Positions 33,254-44,354 of a stretch of 64,000 bases of DNA are shown piece after piece (the first letter of the stretch is position 1; each line of letters starts with the position of its first letter). This stretch comes from Botrytis cinerea B05.10. Lineage: Eukaryota > Ascomycota > Leotiomycetes > Helotiales > Sclerotiniaceae. Made by a program: the position numbers and the translations under genes. The DNA lies in assembly GCF_000143535.2 (NCBI RefSeq), contig NC_037324.1:558001-622000 (forward strand). Direction: 5' to 3'. The notes beneath the pieces were generated by a model. It ran no database searches, was not told the origin of the DNA, and saw only the letters and a program-made list of their open reading frames with translations.

Positions 33254-33779
33254 GTTTTGAGAGAGAGAGAGAGAGAGAGAGACAGATTTGGAGGGGCGGA
33301 AAGGATATTCGGATTCGAGCTGGGTGGGTGGAATGGAAAACGATCAAAGCTGTGAAGATGAGGGACAGTGCTTCGTAGAGATACGGAAAAATGCTTATAG
33401 CATATACCTGTCCATCTTTTGTACATCGCTTCATATTTTACCAGTCTCGAAATTTTGGGCACTTTCTGTCATGTCCTGAAATATTGAATGTTCAGGGATT
33501 TACAAATGCAAGGCAATTAACGTGATTAAATATCTACCAATACCTAGGTATGCATATACTTAAATCCCATAGTAAACCAGACGAGACTATTATACATAAA
33601 AGGTATCCCAATAAACCAACCCCAGGGTATCATTACAAAGCAAACCACGGTATCTAGAAATACTAAAGAAAAAGTAAGAGAGATCTGACACTTCCACTGC
33701 CCTTGCTTACTTATATCAGGTCCTCTCCTTTCCGTGTTGATATACAGTATATCCCATCGACCCTGCTGAAAACAACCCA
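33254..33779. other. Convergent intergenic region with (GA)12
   Basis: 3' flanks of the MAPEG and ELMO genes. A (GA)12 microsatellite occupies 33259-33282, just after the MAPEG stop. No gene is seen. Confidence 0.6.
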
Positions 33780-35969
33780 TTAAACCTCATAGAAATAATC
33801 CTCATCTAACCCCTCTCGACTCGGCACCTTACCCTGTCCCGCCTGGGGACCTCCATACCCACTTCCTTCATCTAACCTAACATTCAGAAGTCTGATCTTC
33901 AATCCATACTCACTAACCAAGCTCACAAGTTTATTGGTCTCACTTGTAATCGGCGCTTGGTTCAACAACATCAACAAACCATCCAACCATTCCGAAGCAA
34001 GACTATGCGTAGGAGGCATGAGGGTAAGAATAGCTTTCTCAGCCGGATCCGTATCATCTTGTTGTGGTTTGTCCTCTGTGACGTAGCTATTGATGGTAAT
34101 TTTGGTGGTGGTATTTGCTTTTGATGGATTTGCATCTTTGAGGGTTGAGGAGCTTGAGATACTGGAGCCGTCATCATGGGACGCGGAGACATTGGAAACG
34201 ACCGAACTGATAGTACCCAAGTCAATCTTTTCAAGCAATTGATCAAGTGTCGGCTCTTTACTCAATTGATGGTCAAAATCGAAATAATGAAGATAACGCC
34301 GATTGTGTGAAAGTTTGACAAAACGCCAACTTGTTGTTGGTATTCTTCTTCCTAGACTTTTTGTAGAAGATGATCCTTCTTCGCTAACAGGTTTCGGTTG
34401 AATAATTCTTGGAAACCATGCTCCTTCAAGTAGACATCTTATTCTCTGTTCCTTAACAAACAAAAGAGCTTCATGTTTAAGTTCATCTCGCACTTGCTGT
34501 AAATGTTGACCCCATTCGTCTTCGAAGGTCAATTCCAACAACTCCATCTGTAGCTTTCGTAATTTCGAATATTCGAATTCCGCCAATTCTTCTTCTACCT
34601 CTAGAACATCTTTTGTTCTTGAAGCCTGACCGACCACTTGCTCAACTAAAATCCGTACGAGTTCCGCAACTTTTATAAAATCATCCTGCTCGGCGCCAGT
34701 AGCTTTCCACAACCTGAAGAAAGCTTGCAAACTCGATGAGTGTAACCTCGACCACTGAAGTAGTAGAGGCCGGAATATCTTATCATAATTCTTTACTCCA
34801 TCCAATACCAGATAAGTTTTCGCATCCTCTGCATCTGATTTGTCGACATCAAAGTGGTCATACAAAATAGATGTAACTATTAGACTAGCCCTTGCAATAG
34901 GACATCTCTCATTCAATGGCTTAGAAGATTGCTCTAGCAAAAGCTTTTGAAACCCGTCTTCATTTTTCCTGACATAATCAGTCAAATCCATCATACCAAG
35001 AAATCCGGTCGCTTCGAATTCCCAAGCAGGACTTTCGGTCTCAAATCCCAATCTTCTCCACTTTTCAGGACTGTGTTTCCGACTCCCCTTTTTGTCGCCA
35101 TTCTCCAAAGTATCTACCTTTGCTGACGCGCCGTTGCTGAGGTCTTTCTTTTCGGGTGCGCTGGCTAGATGTATTGCCTTTAGTGCTCGTCGATGTTCTG
35201 GTCTCTCCAAATCCACCTTCACCTCCTTCCATTTACCCAATAAAACCTTGGTCAAACTTTGAAACTCCAATAGCGGATGTGACAAATCTTGCAATGCCGA
35301 GCTTTGCATCAAGTTATATGCAGCTTTAATAACCCCCAAATCTTGTAAACGTTTAATGAATTTCGGCCATTCCTCCCCAGTTCCACTACTTTTACTAACG
35401 TCATCCTTTCCATGTCCGTTATCATTTGTAATCGAATCCCGCATTAACGCATTCAGCAGCATCAGTGCATTTGCACAAAGTAAATGATCCGCAGAATTGA
35501 GTTGCGAGACTACCATTTCGAAGAATTGAGGATAGACCGCGACGGCAGGTTTCAAAGCTCTAAATCCAAATGCGCCAGGTATTTTTATACGTCCCCCTGA
35601 AGATTGTGGATGGCTCACAATGGCAACCAATATCGACATGGCTCCTCGTAGAATGTTAACCAGTGGATGTGTAACGATCAATTCGACGACTCGTTCGACC
35701 AATTCCCCGGCACCTTGCGACTCGAATATTTCCCAACCCATATCGACTTCCAGTAGACGACTCAGACTCTGTAGGGAGTATGCGAGGGTATTCGCATTGG
35801 TTGTCATGATAAGTCGACGTAGGATAGTGAGGCCCCCTGAGGAAATGAACACATCTGCGAACGAGGGATCGTTAATGGAAGATTGCAGCTTAAATACTGC
35901 CATTTTGCGCATGGCATCCTCATCGCTGTTGAGCCTCGACAGCAGCGAGGGTATATCTGCTTGATCCAT
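33780..35969 (-). CDS. ELMO/CED-12 family protein
   Basis: An intronless frame gives 729 aa. ELMO proteins partner DOCK-type exchange factors to activate Rac-like GTPases and control actin and polarity. Residues about 1-260 look like armadillo repeats (SGGLTILRRLIM, NTLAYSLQSLSRLLE, ANALMLLNALM). The ELMO domain spans about 310-480 (WEFEATGFLGMMDLTDYVRKN, PIARASLIVTSILYDHF, FRPLLLQWSRLHSSSLQAFFRLW). A coiled region follows (VEEELAEFEYSKLRKLQMELLEL), then a PH-like domain (about 540-710) with WRFVKLSHNRRYLHYFDFD and ASEWLDGLLMLL. The DOCK partner is not in this window. A 16-bp palindrome lies 172 bp upstream. Confidence 0.9.
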   Translation of the reverse strand: MDQADIPSLLSRLNSDEDAMRKMAVFKLQSSINDPSFADVFISSGGLTILRRLIMTTNANTLAYSLQSLSRLLEVDMGWEIFESQGAGELVERVVELIVTHPLVNILRGAMSILVAIVSHPQSSGGRIKIPGAFGFRALKPAVAVYPQFFEMVVSQLNSADHLLCANALMLLNALMRDSITNDNGHGKDDVSKSSGTGEEWPKFIKRLQDLGVIKAAYNLMQSSALQDLSHPLLEFQSLTKVLLGKWKEVKVDLERPEHRRALKAIHLASAPEKKDLSNGASAKVDTLENGDKKGSRKHSPEKWRRLGFETESPAWEFEATGFLGMMDLTDYVRKNEDGFQKLLLEQSSKPLNERCPIARASLIVTSILYDHFDVDKSDAEDAKTYLVLDGVKNYDKIFRPLLLQWSRLHSSSLQAFFRLWKATGAEQDDFIKVAELVRILVEQVVGQASRTKDVLEVEEELAEFEYSKLRKLQMELLELTFEDEWGQHLQQVRDELKHEALLFVKEQRIRCLLEGAWFPRIIQPKPVSEEGSSSTKSLGRRIPTTSWRFVKLSHNRRYLHYFDFDHQLSKEPTLDQLLEKIDLGTISSVVSNVSASHDDGSSISSSSTLKDANPSKANTTTKITINSYVTEDKPQQDDTDPAEKAILTLMPPTHSLASEWLDGLLMLLNQAPITSETNKLVSLVSEYGLKIRLLNVRLDEGSGYGGPQAGQGKVPSREGLDEDYFYEV

Positions 35970-36633
35970 TTGATTCGTTGTATGCTTGGACGTTCGAGAG
36001 GTCGATGAAGCTGGGGAGATCTGGAGAGTTTAGTCACGGCGCAATTGGCTTTTGATATCCCCCGGTTTTCAATTCTTCGACAGTCACATTTGCTTCAACC
36101 CTTTCCAAAAATTTACTATAGATTCTAGGTGTTCGTGTCTTTTCCCTCGAGGGAAAGGGTCACAATAGTGTGAGGAGATTAAAAAATTAAGGGTGCATTA
36201 AAAGTATAAAAGTATAAAAGTACCAAGGATCCGAATCAATGGAGTAAGTCGGGTTTAGTCTGTGCTTCAATGGCTTTTGAGAGATATCGGCAGGTGCTCT
36301 CGGTGCCGGAAAACTTAGAGTCCCCAAGCCGCCTTATCATTCACCAATGAACTTTGTGTGTTTTTGGTGCATTGGAGCAAGGGGATAGGAATGGGCAAAT
36401 TTGAAGATATTCATATAATGCATACAACCTATGAGCAATCGATTGGAACATTCACCACGTAGGTGCCGATGTGTGCAAGATGCAATTCTTTGCCAATTGC
36501 GTAATTCATAGCTATGGATTCCCTCAATATGATCCACAAGTATCCCAGTCATTTCATGCTACATACTGAAGATGCCAAAACTCCATCGCTGATGCCGATA
36601 TGCTACTGAATTCATAACTTAGAGCAAGCATCC
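35970..36633. other. ELMO promoter and 3' flank of the acidic protein gene
   Basis: Contains the 16-bp palindrome and three units of AAAAGTAT near 36200-36222. No gene is seen. Confidence 0.5.
36141..36156. promoter_or_regulatory. Perfect 16-bp palindrome upstream of the ELMO gene
   Basis: TTTCCCTCGAGGGAAA is a perfect palindrome 172 bp upstream of the ELMO start codon. It could be a dimeric factor site; no known factor is assigned. Confidence 0.5.
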
Positions 36634-37800
36634 TCACTGATCATCCTCGTCCTCATCCATCAAACTCAAGCAATCCAGCTCTGTTCGAATCAACCTATCA
36701 AATTCAGACCTTTCAATCCCAGCCACTTTCGCCAATCTGTATAGACTTTTTACACTTGTCGAAATATGTTGTTTGATGCCAACCTCGCTCTGTTCCCGGG
36801 CATGTGCTCTTTTCTCGAGTTTTGCAACTGTCTCACTCGCACTTGAGCTGGTTCTACTTCCCGGTCGTGGTTGCACAACTTCGACATATTCCCCTCCATT
36901 GATTATCCCGCTACTAGACTCTGACCATGGCTTTACCTCGTGAGATGATGCGTGATGCTGTAGATTTTGTTGTAGCGTGGAAGTTATTTGATCATCTTGA
37001 CCGAGAGATGTTTCGACGGTACCATTTTGTGCTGCCTCGTCTGGATCATGACTATCCATGGCAGGCTGTACATCCGCATATTGTGCGTAGTATGAGTCTT
37101 CGTCATCTGCACTCTTGGAGATGTTTTGCATAGACTGCGGTGCAGGAGAATGTTTCGGTGCGGGCGTACGAGCGGGCGTGTTGTCGTACTGAGCCCAGTA
37201 ATCATCATCATCGTCATTCTCTGCCTCGCTATCTTTAGCCGCTTTCGAGACATTTGAAAGACTGCCATTTTTCTGTGTAGATGTTTTCGAAGATCCCGAT
37301 GTGAAGAAGGATTCCGCAGAAGCAATGTCTTTCTTTCCCCATTCTTCCTGGGTTTCAGATTCGTATGCTCCCACTTCTCCAATTCTCCATCCATCACCAC
37401 CACCGAGTTCATCACCGACACACCAGACAATTTGTACACTCAAAGAAAGATCTCTAAGTACGACTAGTGCTTGTAAGGTCTCTTCATCGAGTCGCCGATA
37501 TTGAATTTCCACCTCAGTCTCCCAATCAACCTCAACCTCACCAGAAACAGGATGTGCTTCTAATCGGTCATTTCTTATAACTTGTTGTAATTTCGAGACA
37601 TTTGAATCATCGTAACAGAGTAATGGCAGCCATGGCTCGTCCGAGGTTGAAGATAATATTTGGACTCTTTGACGCAAAATCGGCGAAAGTAAAGGAAGCA
37701 GCGCCGTTGGAGGTTGAGGAGATACAGAAGCCGCAGGTAGAGATGCCAATAGTGGCGCTAATAATTGCTCTGCTCTGGGAGTTGAAATGGTGGTCGACAT
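36634..37800 (-). CDS. Acidic conserved fungal protein of unknown function
   Basis: An intronless frame gives 388 aa. The N-terminal 170 residues look folded: PWLPLLCYDDSNVSKLQQVI, VEVDWETEVEIQYRRLDEETLQALVVL and VQIVWCVGDELGGGDGWRIGEV suggest alternating strands. The middle is acidic and disordered, with two DDDxYWAQY/DEDSYYAQY repeats (near residues 201 and 237). The C-terminus is helical (SVKSLYRLAKVAGIERSEFDRLIRTEL) and ends in EDEDDQ. The repeats and the terminal helix recur in unnamed proteins of filamentous fungi as far as I can recall. No domain name or function can be given. It is probably cytosolic or nuclear. Confidence 0.75.
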   Translation of the reverse strand: MSTTISTPRAEQLLAPLLASLPAASVSPQPPTALLPLLSPILRQRVQILSSTSDEPWLPLLCYDDSNVSKLQQVIRNDRLEAHPVSGEVEVDWETEVEIQYRRLDEETLQALVVLRDLSLSVQIVWCVGDELGGGDGWRIGEVGAYESETQEEWGKKDIASAESFFTSGSSKTSTQKNGSLSNVSKAAKDSEAENDDDDDYWAQYDNTPARTPAPKHSPAPQSMQNISKSADDEDSYYAQYADVQPAMDSHDPDEAAQNGTVETSLGQDDQITSTLQQNLQHHASSHEVKPWSESSSGIINGGEYVEVVQPRPGSRTSSSASETVAKLEKRAHAREQSEVGIKQHISTSVKSLYRLAKVAGIERSEFDRLIRTELDCLSLMDEDEDDQ

Positions 37801-38467
37801 TCTGACAAGACTGATATTGACGTGTTGTTGAATTGGCTATCACATGCAAATGGACCTTGTTTGAAGAGGGGGCGTTGATGATAATTGTAAGAGCTTTGAC
37901 TGGGTGAAAGGATAGCTAAAAGACTTGGAGATTTTGGACGACGACAACAACAACAACAGCAGCAGCACAGAAGACTTCGGATTGATGAAATAAATAAAAA
38001 CAAACTTCAGTTCATTAACTAAGATATACCTCTAGAAGTTCTGTGGAGAACAGCTGCAGTATTGATAGCCATAATGAACTGTGATACGGCGAGGGTAATC
38101 TGACTGAATCAGTTTCCTTCCGCCCGAGAAAGAGAGGGATTGGTACCGCAACATCTAGCATACGCACGTGAATTCTGAGGCTTGTTTAGTCGCGATGCAT
38201 TGATATTGTTTCATCCATTTCACTCCATTTATCCTTTTTATCATTCCTCTAGCCACTTTTACCCCTGGAAGTAATTCGTTTCACGGAGTGGAAATTGGTA
38301 GAGATTAGGTTGAGATCATGGGCAATCCACGGTGCTTATTATGTATTCTATGTCTATTTCTATCGATACATGGTTGTCTAAAAGTCTATTGTTCCTCTAA
38401 GAATCATTAAGATAGTTCACCCCTCTGCAGACTCCGCTGCTCTTATGTGTTCTAAGACACCCTTAAA
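37801..38467. other. Promoter of the acidic protein gene and 3' flank of TPC1
   Basis: A GAC/CAA/CAG trinucleotide tract lies at about 37938-37969 in the presumed leader of the acidic protein gene. No gene is seen. Confidence 0.5.
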
Positions 38468-39604
38468 TCACTTTGAAAGTTCCTGGGATTTCTCCCATTT
38501 CAGTAGAATTCCGAGGACTCGTTCGTATGTCCACATAGTAACGGCACTTGCTGGAGCAGACTTGAAAAGACTATTCATATTAGCATCAGAAAATTCTGAA
38601 CCGTTCTTCCACATACCTGACAGTCAATCCTCGATAGAGTCCTCGATAACCTTCATTGTGTAATATGTGTCGCATCGTTTGAAACACACCGTTGTAAACT
38701 GGGATGTTCTTGTGGACGTATCTTTCTCTTGTCGGTCCCTGTACTTGCAATCTTTTCCTAATCAAATCAAAAGGAAATATACCAGTTTTTGCTATGACTG
38801 AAGCTATAACCCCGGCACTCGCATCCGCGGATCCAAAAGGCATGTTTAGAGTACCCATCGGAAGACGAAGACTTTCGTATGTGGCGAAAAAAATTCCCAT
38901 ATACGGTACGATTTGCCCAACGCCAGCCCCAAGTCCTTGAAAGAAGCCTCTCGGCCCTTCACTAATAGCGATATCACGGATCGATGATCGGAGAGAAGTG
39001 TACACCCTCTCAATGCCTTGTGCAGCGAATCGTGTGCGAAGTAAATCAAGAGGATAGGTTGCGGTCGTAGCAACAGCTCCTGCAGATGCTCCGGCAATAA
39101 AGCTTTCGGCGGCAGCTGGCAGTCGATGTTCCCCAAAAGCGTCTTGTAGGCCCAGCGTAACGGATCTATACGTCGTGAATTGGATCGCACTGTACGAAAC
39201 GTACATCAACTCTGCTGGAACATTTCCCTTCCATAATGCCGCCAACCCTTCCTCTCGAAAGATACGTTTGATGGTCGGAATTGTTCCTTTATAGATTGGA
39301 GATCCTCGTAGATCCCGTTGAGAAAGAGGGTCGGATGCAGAATGCGATTGCAATTGAAGGCGAATTTTAACAACATCCAAAGGGGCAATCACGAATCTGA
39401 GTGAAATATATGAGCGCAAATAATTCTAATCTTGACCGATTGTAAATTTACCTAGCAATCAAACCAGCCGTCGCACCAGCTATCATTGATTGGGTCTTGG
39501 AGCCCTAGAAAAGAATCAGTTCCTTTGATTCTGTAAGACAGAAGTAACAATTATAAAACCCTAAACCTTACCTCATCCTTCAGATGCTCGGCGCTTTCAG
39601 ACAT
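38468..39604 (-). CDS. TPC1: Mitochondrial thiamine pyrophosphate carrier
   Basis: Exons 39572-39604, 39452-39504, 38617-39396 and 38468-38570 give 322 aa. The protein is a mitochondrial carrier of the TPC1 type, importing thiamine pyrophosphate into the matrix. Three Px[DE]xx[KR] signatures are present: [26 protein letters not shown] and [13 protein letters not shown]. Each is followed by a matrix helix and G-x-x-x-G transmembrane helices. The two short 5' exons restore the first helix ([13 protein letters not shown]), and the last exon restores the sixth ([20 protein letters not shown]). All phases are consistent. The start lies 383 bp from the divergent dioxygenase gene. Confidence 0.92.
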
Positions 39605-39987
39605 ACATCTGACGTTCTCGAAATAGTATTAGAGTTTGAGGTTTGAAAATAAATATCAACCCACGCGCCTACTTGCATGACCTAGGGGGAAGTAGAAATG
39701 CGATAAATAATTGAAGTGTGCTATGTCAAAAGAAGGTTAGCGGGAGCTATGAATGGATGCTTATGTAATTGATCTTGTCAAAACATCCAAGCTCCAAGCT
39801 TCATTTGATCAATCGTGTAGCTTGGTGGAGGGACTCACGTGGCATTGATTCTATAATCGCCTCGGTAAAGGCTGCTTGATATAATTCCTCGGTGGAGAGT
39901 AGGTTTACATAGCTGTATTGTTCAATTTCCATTCATCAGGCGGATCCGTCCTTCACTTGCGCCGTGAAAAGAACAAGATTCAAAAAT
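39605..39987. promoter_or_regulatory. Divergent promoter region of TPC1 and the dioxygenase gene
   Basis: 383 bp holding both 5' flanks. No specific site was recognised. Confidence 0.45.
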
Positions 39988-41522
39988 ATGAGCGCCTTGC
40001 GTCTTGGTCTGAACTGTAGTCATCGAGCTGCCAGATCATGTTGCTTTTTAGCTGCCCCGCGCATCTCTCAAGTTAGTCGAAGGCTATTCTCAGCTCAGCC
40101 AAGCCTCCATGTCGCATCGCCCACATCAAAGCAGACACGTGTCCCACAGGTATTATTGAGCACCCCTCGCGATCGACTAAGATTTATGTTGACCTGAATC
40201 AGGATGCAAAATCCTCGTCCAGCCCTGAGATCATATCCCATGACACTCAGGCCATAAAGATCAACGGTGTACCTTATCCTCCATTGTTCCTACGCGATTC
40301 CTGTGGCTGCCACACATGCGTTGATTCTTCCACAAAGCAAAAGAACTTTCAAACTTCCGACATTCCTCATGATGTCAAAGCTACCTCTATCACACAGGGT
40401 GAAAACGGAGATTTTACAATATCTTGGGAAAACGACATTCCAGGTTACGGACCAGACCATGTTTCGTCGTTTTCTAAGAAGTTCTTTGAGACCCATTCTT
40501 CATTCGAGGCTTATCATTCCGATCGTCAAAATGATGTGAAACCTATCAGATGGGACTCGAAAACCATTGCTAAGAAGCTGCAATATGTGAGTTTTGATGA
40601 CTACATCAACAGTGAAGAAGGATTATTTAGAGCTTTAATCATGCTTCGGGATTACGGGCTGCTCATACTCAGAGATGTGCCAGAGTCAGAAACATCAGTT
40701 GTTGATATTGCAAAGCGGATTGGCAATCTTCGGGACACTTTCTATGGAGTTACCTGGGACGTCAAGTCTGTTCCTCAACCTAAAAATGTAGCATATACTT
40801 CTCAATACCTGGGTTTACACATGGATCTTCTCTATATGGCTAATCCCCCGGGATTCCAATTTCTTCACTGCCTGCGAAATACCTGCTCAGGTGGCTCATC
40901 CATCTTTTCTGATGCTTTCCACGCTGCCAGACAACTCGATAGAGACAATTACATACAATTGTGCACTAAGAAGGTCGGCTACCATTATCGCAATGCTGGA
41001 GAGCATTATCACTTTAAACATCCTGTGATATCGATACACTCCAAGAAGGGTGGTGACGCTTCATCCCCTAGTGACAACAATATTCAATACATCAATTATT
41101 CGCCGCCATTTCAAGCGACATTCGACAAGCCATTTGGCTCCTTGCCTATAGCTAGAGCATTAAGGCAATTTGCATCCCGAGTAGAGGCACCTGAAAACAT
41201 GTATGAATACAGACTACAAGAGGGAGAATGTGTCATTTTCAACAATCGGAGGGTACTTCATGGCAGAAAAGAATTCGATACATCAGCTGGGGAAAGATGG
41301 TTTAAGGGAGCTTATATCGACACTGACGTCTTCAGGAGTCGTTATCGAGTTTTGGCCGAAAAGTATCAGAATAAGGATCAATCGTTTCTACGTACTCATG
41401 CTAGACATATTTGCTGGGACGTCAAGAACGTTGAGACTGGCAGAATGGAAAGCGATCCACATAAAGTTTGGGAGAGAAGTAGAGATCTTCCACAAACTAA
41501 GGCGTATGCGAACATTATCTAG
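39988..41522 (+). CDS. Gamma-butyrobetaine / trimethyllysine dioxygenase-like (Fe(II), 2-oxoglutarate)
   Basis: Exons 39988-40149 and 40203-41522 give 493 aa. The 53-nt intron has a GACTAAG branch site and restores frame. The enzyme belongs to the carnitine-synthesis dioxygenases (BBOX1/TMLHE). The first 54 residues are Arg/Ser/Ala-rich and look like a mitochondrial targeting sequence. An N-terminal zinc-binding domain has LFLRDSCGCHTCVD. The catalytic beta-helix has the iron ligands His260 and Asp262 (GLHMDLLYM) and His407 (LHGRKEF), and the ring of residues around GFQFLHCL. Which of the two carnitine-pathway steps it performs cannot be settled here. The start used is the first true ATG of the frame. 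Confidence 0.87.
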
Positions 41523-43420
41523 TGACATTCGAAACTCCTCGAGATGCCCAAAAGATTCTGCAGTGCAGTCGCTTAAAGAGGAGCACTTGCCATTCGAGTT
41601 ATTATGTTTTTGTTAGGAACTTGTTCTCGAAATCACTTGGAATGTGGAGTTCACTTAGGATACTGAATTATGTTCAATGATTCAGAATCCAATTTTAGAA
41701 GAGATCTGCAGATTTGGAATGCGATTCGGGTTACTAAAATGCCCAATTGGGAGTTGAGAGCATCAATTTCCCGAGTTGTATGTCGTATGTCCGCATCTGC
41801 ACCCGCATCCTCATTCTATCAAGTCTTTAGTATACCCCAAAAACCAAAATTTATCCTCTCATCATGCACATTTTTAGAGTTTTCCAAATTTTTATGTTAT
41901 TGCAGACTGTCATGGATATCTTTACCAACCGGTTTCCGGCAAGACACACCGCATTGTTGGTGAAGCATTGAAATTTGTTGCTCTGATAAGTTTTGTATCT
42001 GTAGTACCTACTTCGATCAAAATCCATTGCATCATCTCCTGTCAATACACCATCTTCCTTCAGTATCCTGCCCCCCCCCCAAAATGACCCGCATTTTCCC
42101 ACTGCTCTACCTGCTTTTGGTACGTAATGATTACTTCTTTGCAGTGTTCTATATTGTCTATCGAAATGTAGTTTTTATCTCGTTTTTTATCACCAACATA
42201 CAAACTCTGTTGTTATAATTTATCACTTGTATTTTTTTGACGCTACAAATGTTTCTGATTGAATGCTTGACCTTTATCACAGGAGACTTCCGGTTGACTG
42301 TTGCCAACTCGCTTAAAATTGAGAGAGTGAATAATTTTGAGGTTTAGTTGGATTGCCTCTGTAGTCATGCTGATTAGGACATACAATAATGTTTCAGTAG
42401 AAGTCAGCGCTCGAGCTAAGCCCCACAACTAAGGCTGTATGGGGTACTGTGAAAATATCACACATCCCTACCACGGGATAAACAAAACATGTACTCAAAT
42501 TAGTATCAACCAAGAAATTTCAGCAAAGCAGAGAAATAATAACACTCTAGCTTGCATGAATTGACAAGAGGAGATAACTTGGAAGGGCATGTGATGCATG
42601 TTGTTTTATTCTAGCTCCGAAAAGTCTCGATTTGGTCATAGACAAGAAGGCATAAGATGCTATGGCTAGGCAGGTTTTAAGAGTGAATGCGGCGAGTTTG
42701 CGTTGTCATTTGGTAATATTTCATTGAAACTTTATGCTGTAATCACCGCGAGAATTCCATTCGCTAGAAGCTCAGAGTAATAAGGATGTATAAATAAGCA
42801 ATACCATAAGCAACGATCATCCTAGTAATGTAGACGAAGGATAGCACCTTTATTCACAATTGTAGAATGCTATACAAAACCAAGTGGATGATAAAGTGGA
42901 GAGCTGGTCAAGTTAATGAAGGCAAGTGTATTCAGGAAGTGATGGTGGAGGCAAAAGTTCATGAGAGGGATAGAGCATGTAGAGGAGAAGTGGACGGTGG
43001 TCAGAAGGCGAAGACGGGATTGTTAGATTGTAGTCTGGAGCATTTAGTGTTTAGTCTGAAAGCTCGGATTTGATGGTTGCATGAATAATGGTGTAAAATG
43101 GAGCTTTGATTGAGGATACTGCGTTGGTAATTTCTGGATATTAGTCACAGTATACCTATGTGTCTCTTATGTATAGTGAGTTTGTGAATTAGTTTGTTGT
43201 TGAAATAAGCTTCAGTAAGATTGATTTTGTGGTTGATTGAGTTCTGCGTTCACTTCTGGATCATTTTTACACAATTCTGGTAGAGATTTCGATGCATAAA
43301 GAAGCATTTAAAGGTTGTAAATTATTTGGCATTTGTCTCTGGGAGCATGAGGTACAATTTAGACTTTCGGCAAAGATATAAATGTCTTGGCACTCATGAG
43401 ATTAGATACTTACATTATAG
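41523..43420. other. Intergenic region, 1.9 kb, no gene seen
   Basis: 3' flanks of the dioxygenase and SCD-like genes. A run of C occurs near 42068-42079. Frames of 60-97 codons (for example 42867-43073) have no domain. Confidence 0.5.
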
Positions 43421-43994
43421 CTACTCATCCGGTCTCCCCACCGCTTTAAAATCGCCCGTATGATATATTACCTCCGGCTTAATAACCGAAATCCTCCACT
43501 GTCCGTCTACCTTCACAAATGTCTGTTGCATATACGATCTCCCATCCGATGTCTCCCCAATCTTACAGTGCGGATGACTGTAATCCTCGCCTGCTACTTT
43601 CCGTGCATGACTTGCTAGTTGCTGCCATTCTACGATGATTTCTGAGTCGGTCACACTCTTGAAATAGGGCGCACCTAACAGATGTTGGGTGGTGAGAGCT
43701 TTCACTCCGAGTTTTTTAGGGCCTAGCCATGCTTCTACGAAATCGTCTGCAGCGAAGTTTTGTTGGCCCCATTCAGGAACGACAAATTTATAGTCTACTA
43801 TGACGTTTGGTGCAAGAGATGCCCGAAGTCGTGCTTTGTCCTGAGTTTTAATGTTAGTAGGAAAAACTTTGATGCCTAGATCACGAGGTTCGTACTTTTC
43901 GATCATACCCATCAGCTAGAGTTCTACTACACTGTGTGATAGCAATATAGTCTTGAAATGTGAGTTTTGAGGGGATATAGATCTCGAAAGCCAT
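43421..43994 (-). CDS. Scytalone dehydratase-like protein (SnoaL/NTF2 fold)
   Basis: Exons 43896-43994 and 43421-43840 join over a 55-nt intron (branch CTAAC, acceptor CAG) and give 172 aa, the usual family length. The joined sequence restores ADGYDRKDKARLRASLAP, the conserved first helices. By position, Tyr30, Asp31 and Tyr50 match the catalytic residues known for scytalone dehydratase. His86 (TTQHLLG) and His111 (ASHARK) match the two catalytic histidines. By eye, the substrate-contacting Asn of the melanin enzyme is Met here (SYMQQ). So the fold is sure, and dehydratase chemistry likely, but scytalone as substrate is not. It sits head-to-head with an SDR and near an exporter, as in small metabolic clusters. 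Confidence 0.85.
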
Positions 43995-44354
43995 GGTCGT
44001 CTTAGTTCAGTACTTTGATAATGTAAAGTATCAATAGGAATGTGGAATTCCTACCAATAATATGGTGGAGGATATCTTTAGCAACGGAGTTTAATACACA
44101 AGCTTCTGTGCGATGCCCTAGTCAACAATAGACTTGGCAATTGCCGATACGAGTTGCCGAAAGTTCGAGTCCGTAGTGGGGGGTGGACGTGAGGTAGACT
44201 AAACCCCACATTCCGCTCCCGCTTACCCCATATTTTATCTTTACGGGAGTGGACTGCCGAGGAACTTCTCGTGCTTGTTACTTCCAAGGTGCTATTATGC
44301 AGTTGCAACTCAGTCTATAGAGTAACATCAGCGGAGCTTTACACAAAAAGAAAA
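43995..44354. promoter_or_regulatory. Divergent promoter of the SCD-like and SDR genes
   Basis: 360 bp shared by two outward-facing genes. Three CCG triplets (44144-44146, 44157-44159, 44171-44173) are spaced 10 and 11 bp apart, about one helical turn. Such CGG/CCG triplets are the half-sites used by fungal Zn2Cys6 regulators. Use by such a regulator is inferred. Confidence 0.4.

Noticed and set aside
44161..44175. AGTTCGAGTCC as a tRNA B box (also near 48440)
   Set aside because: No matching A box, anticodon arm or acceptor stem around either site.
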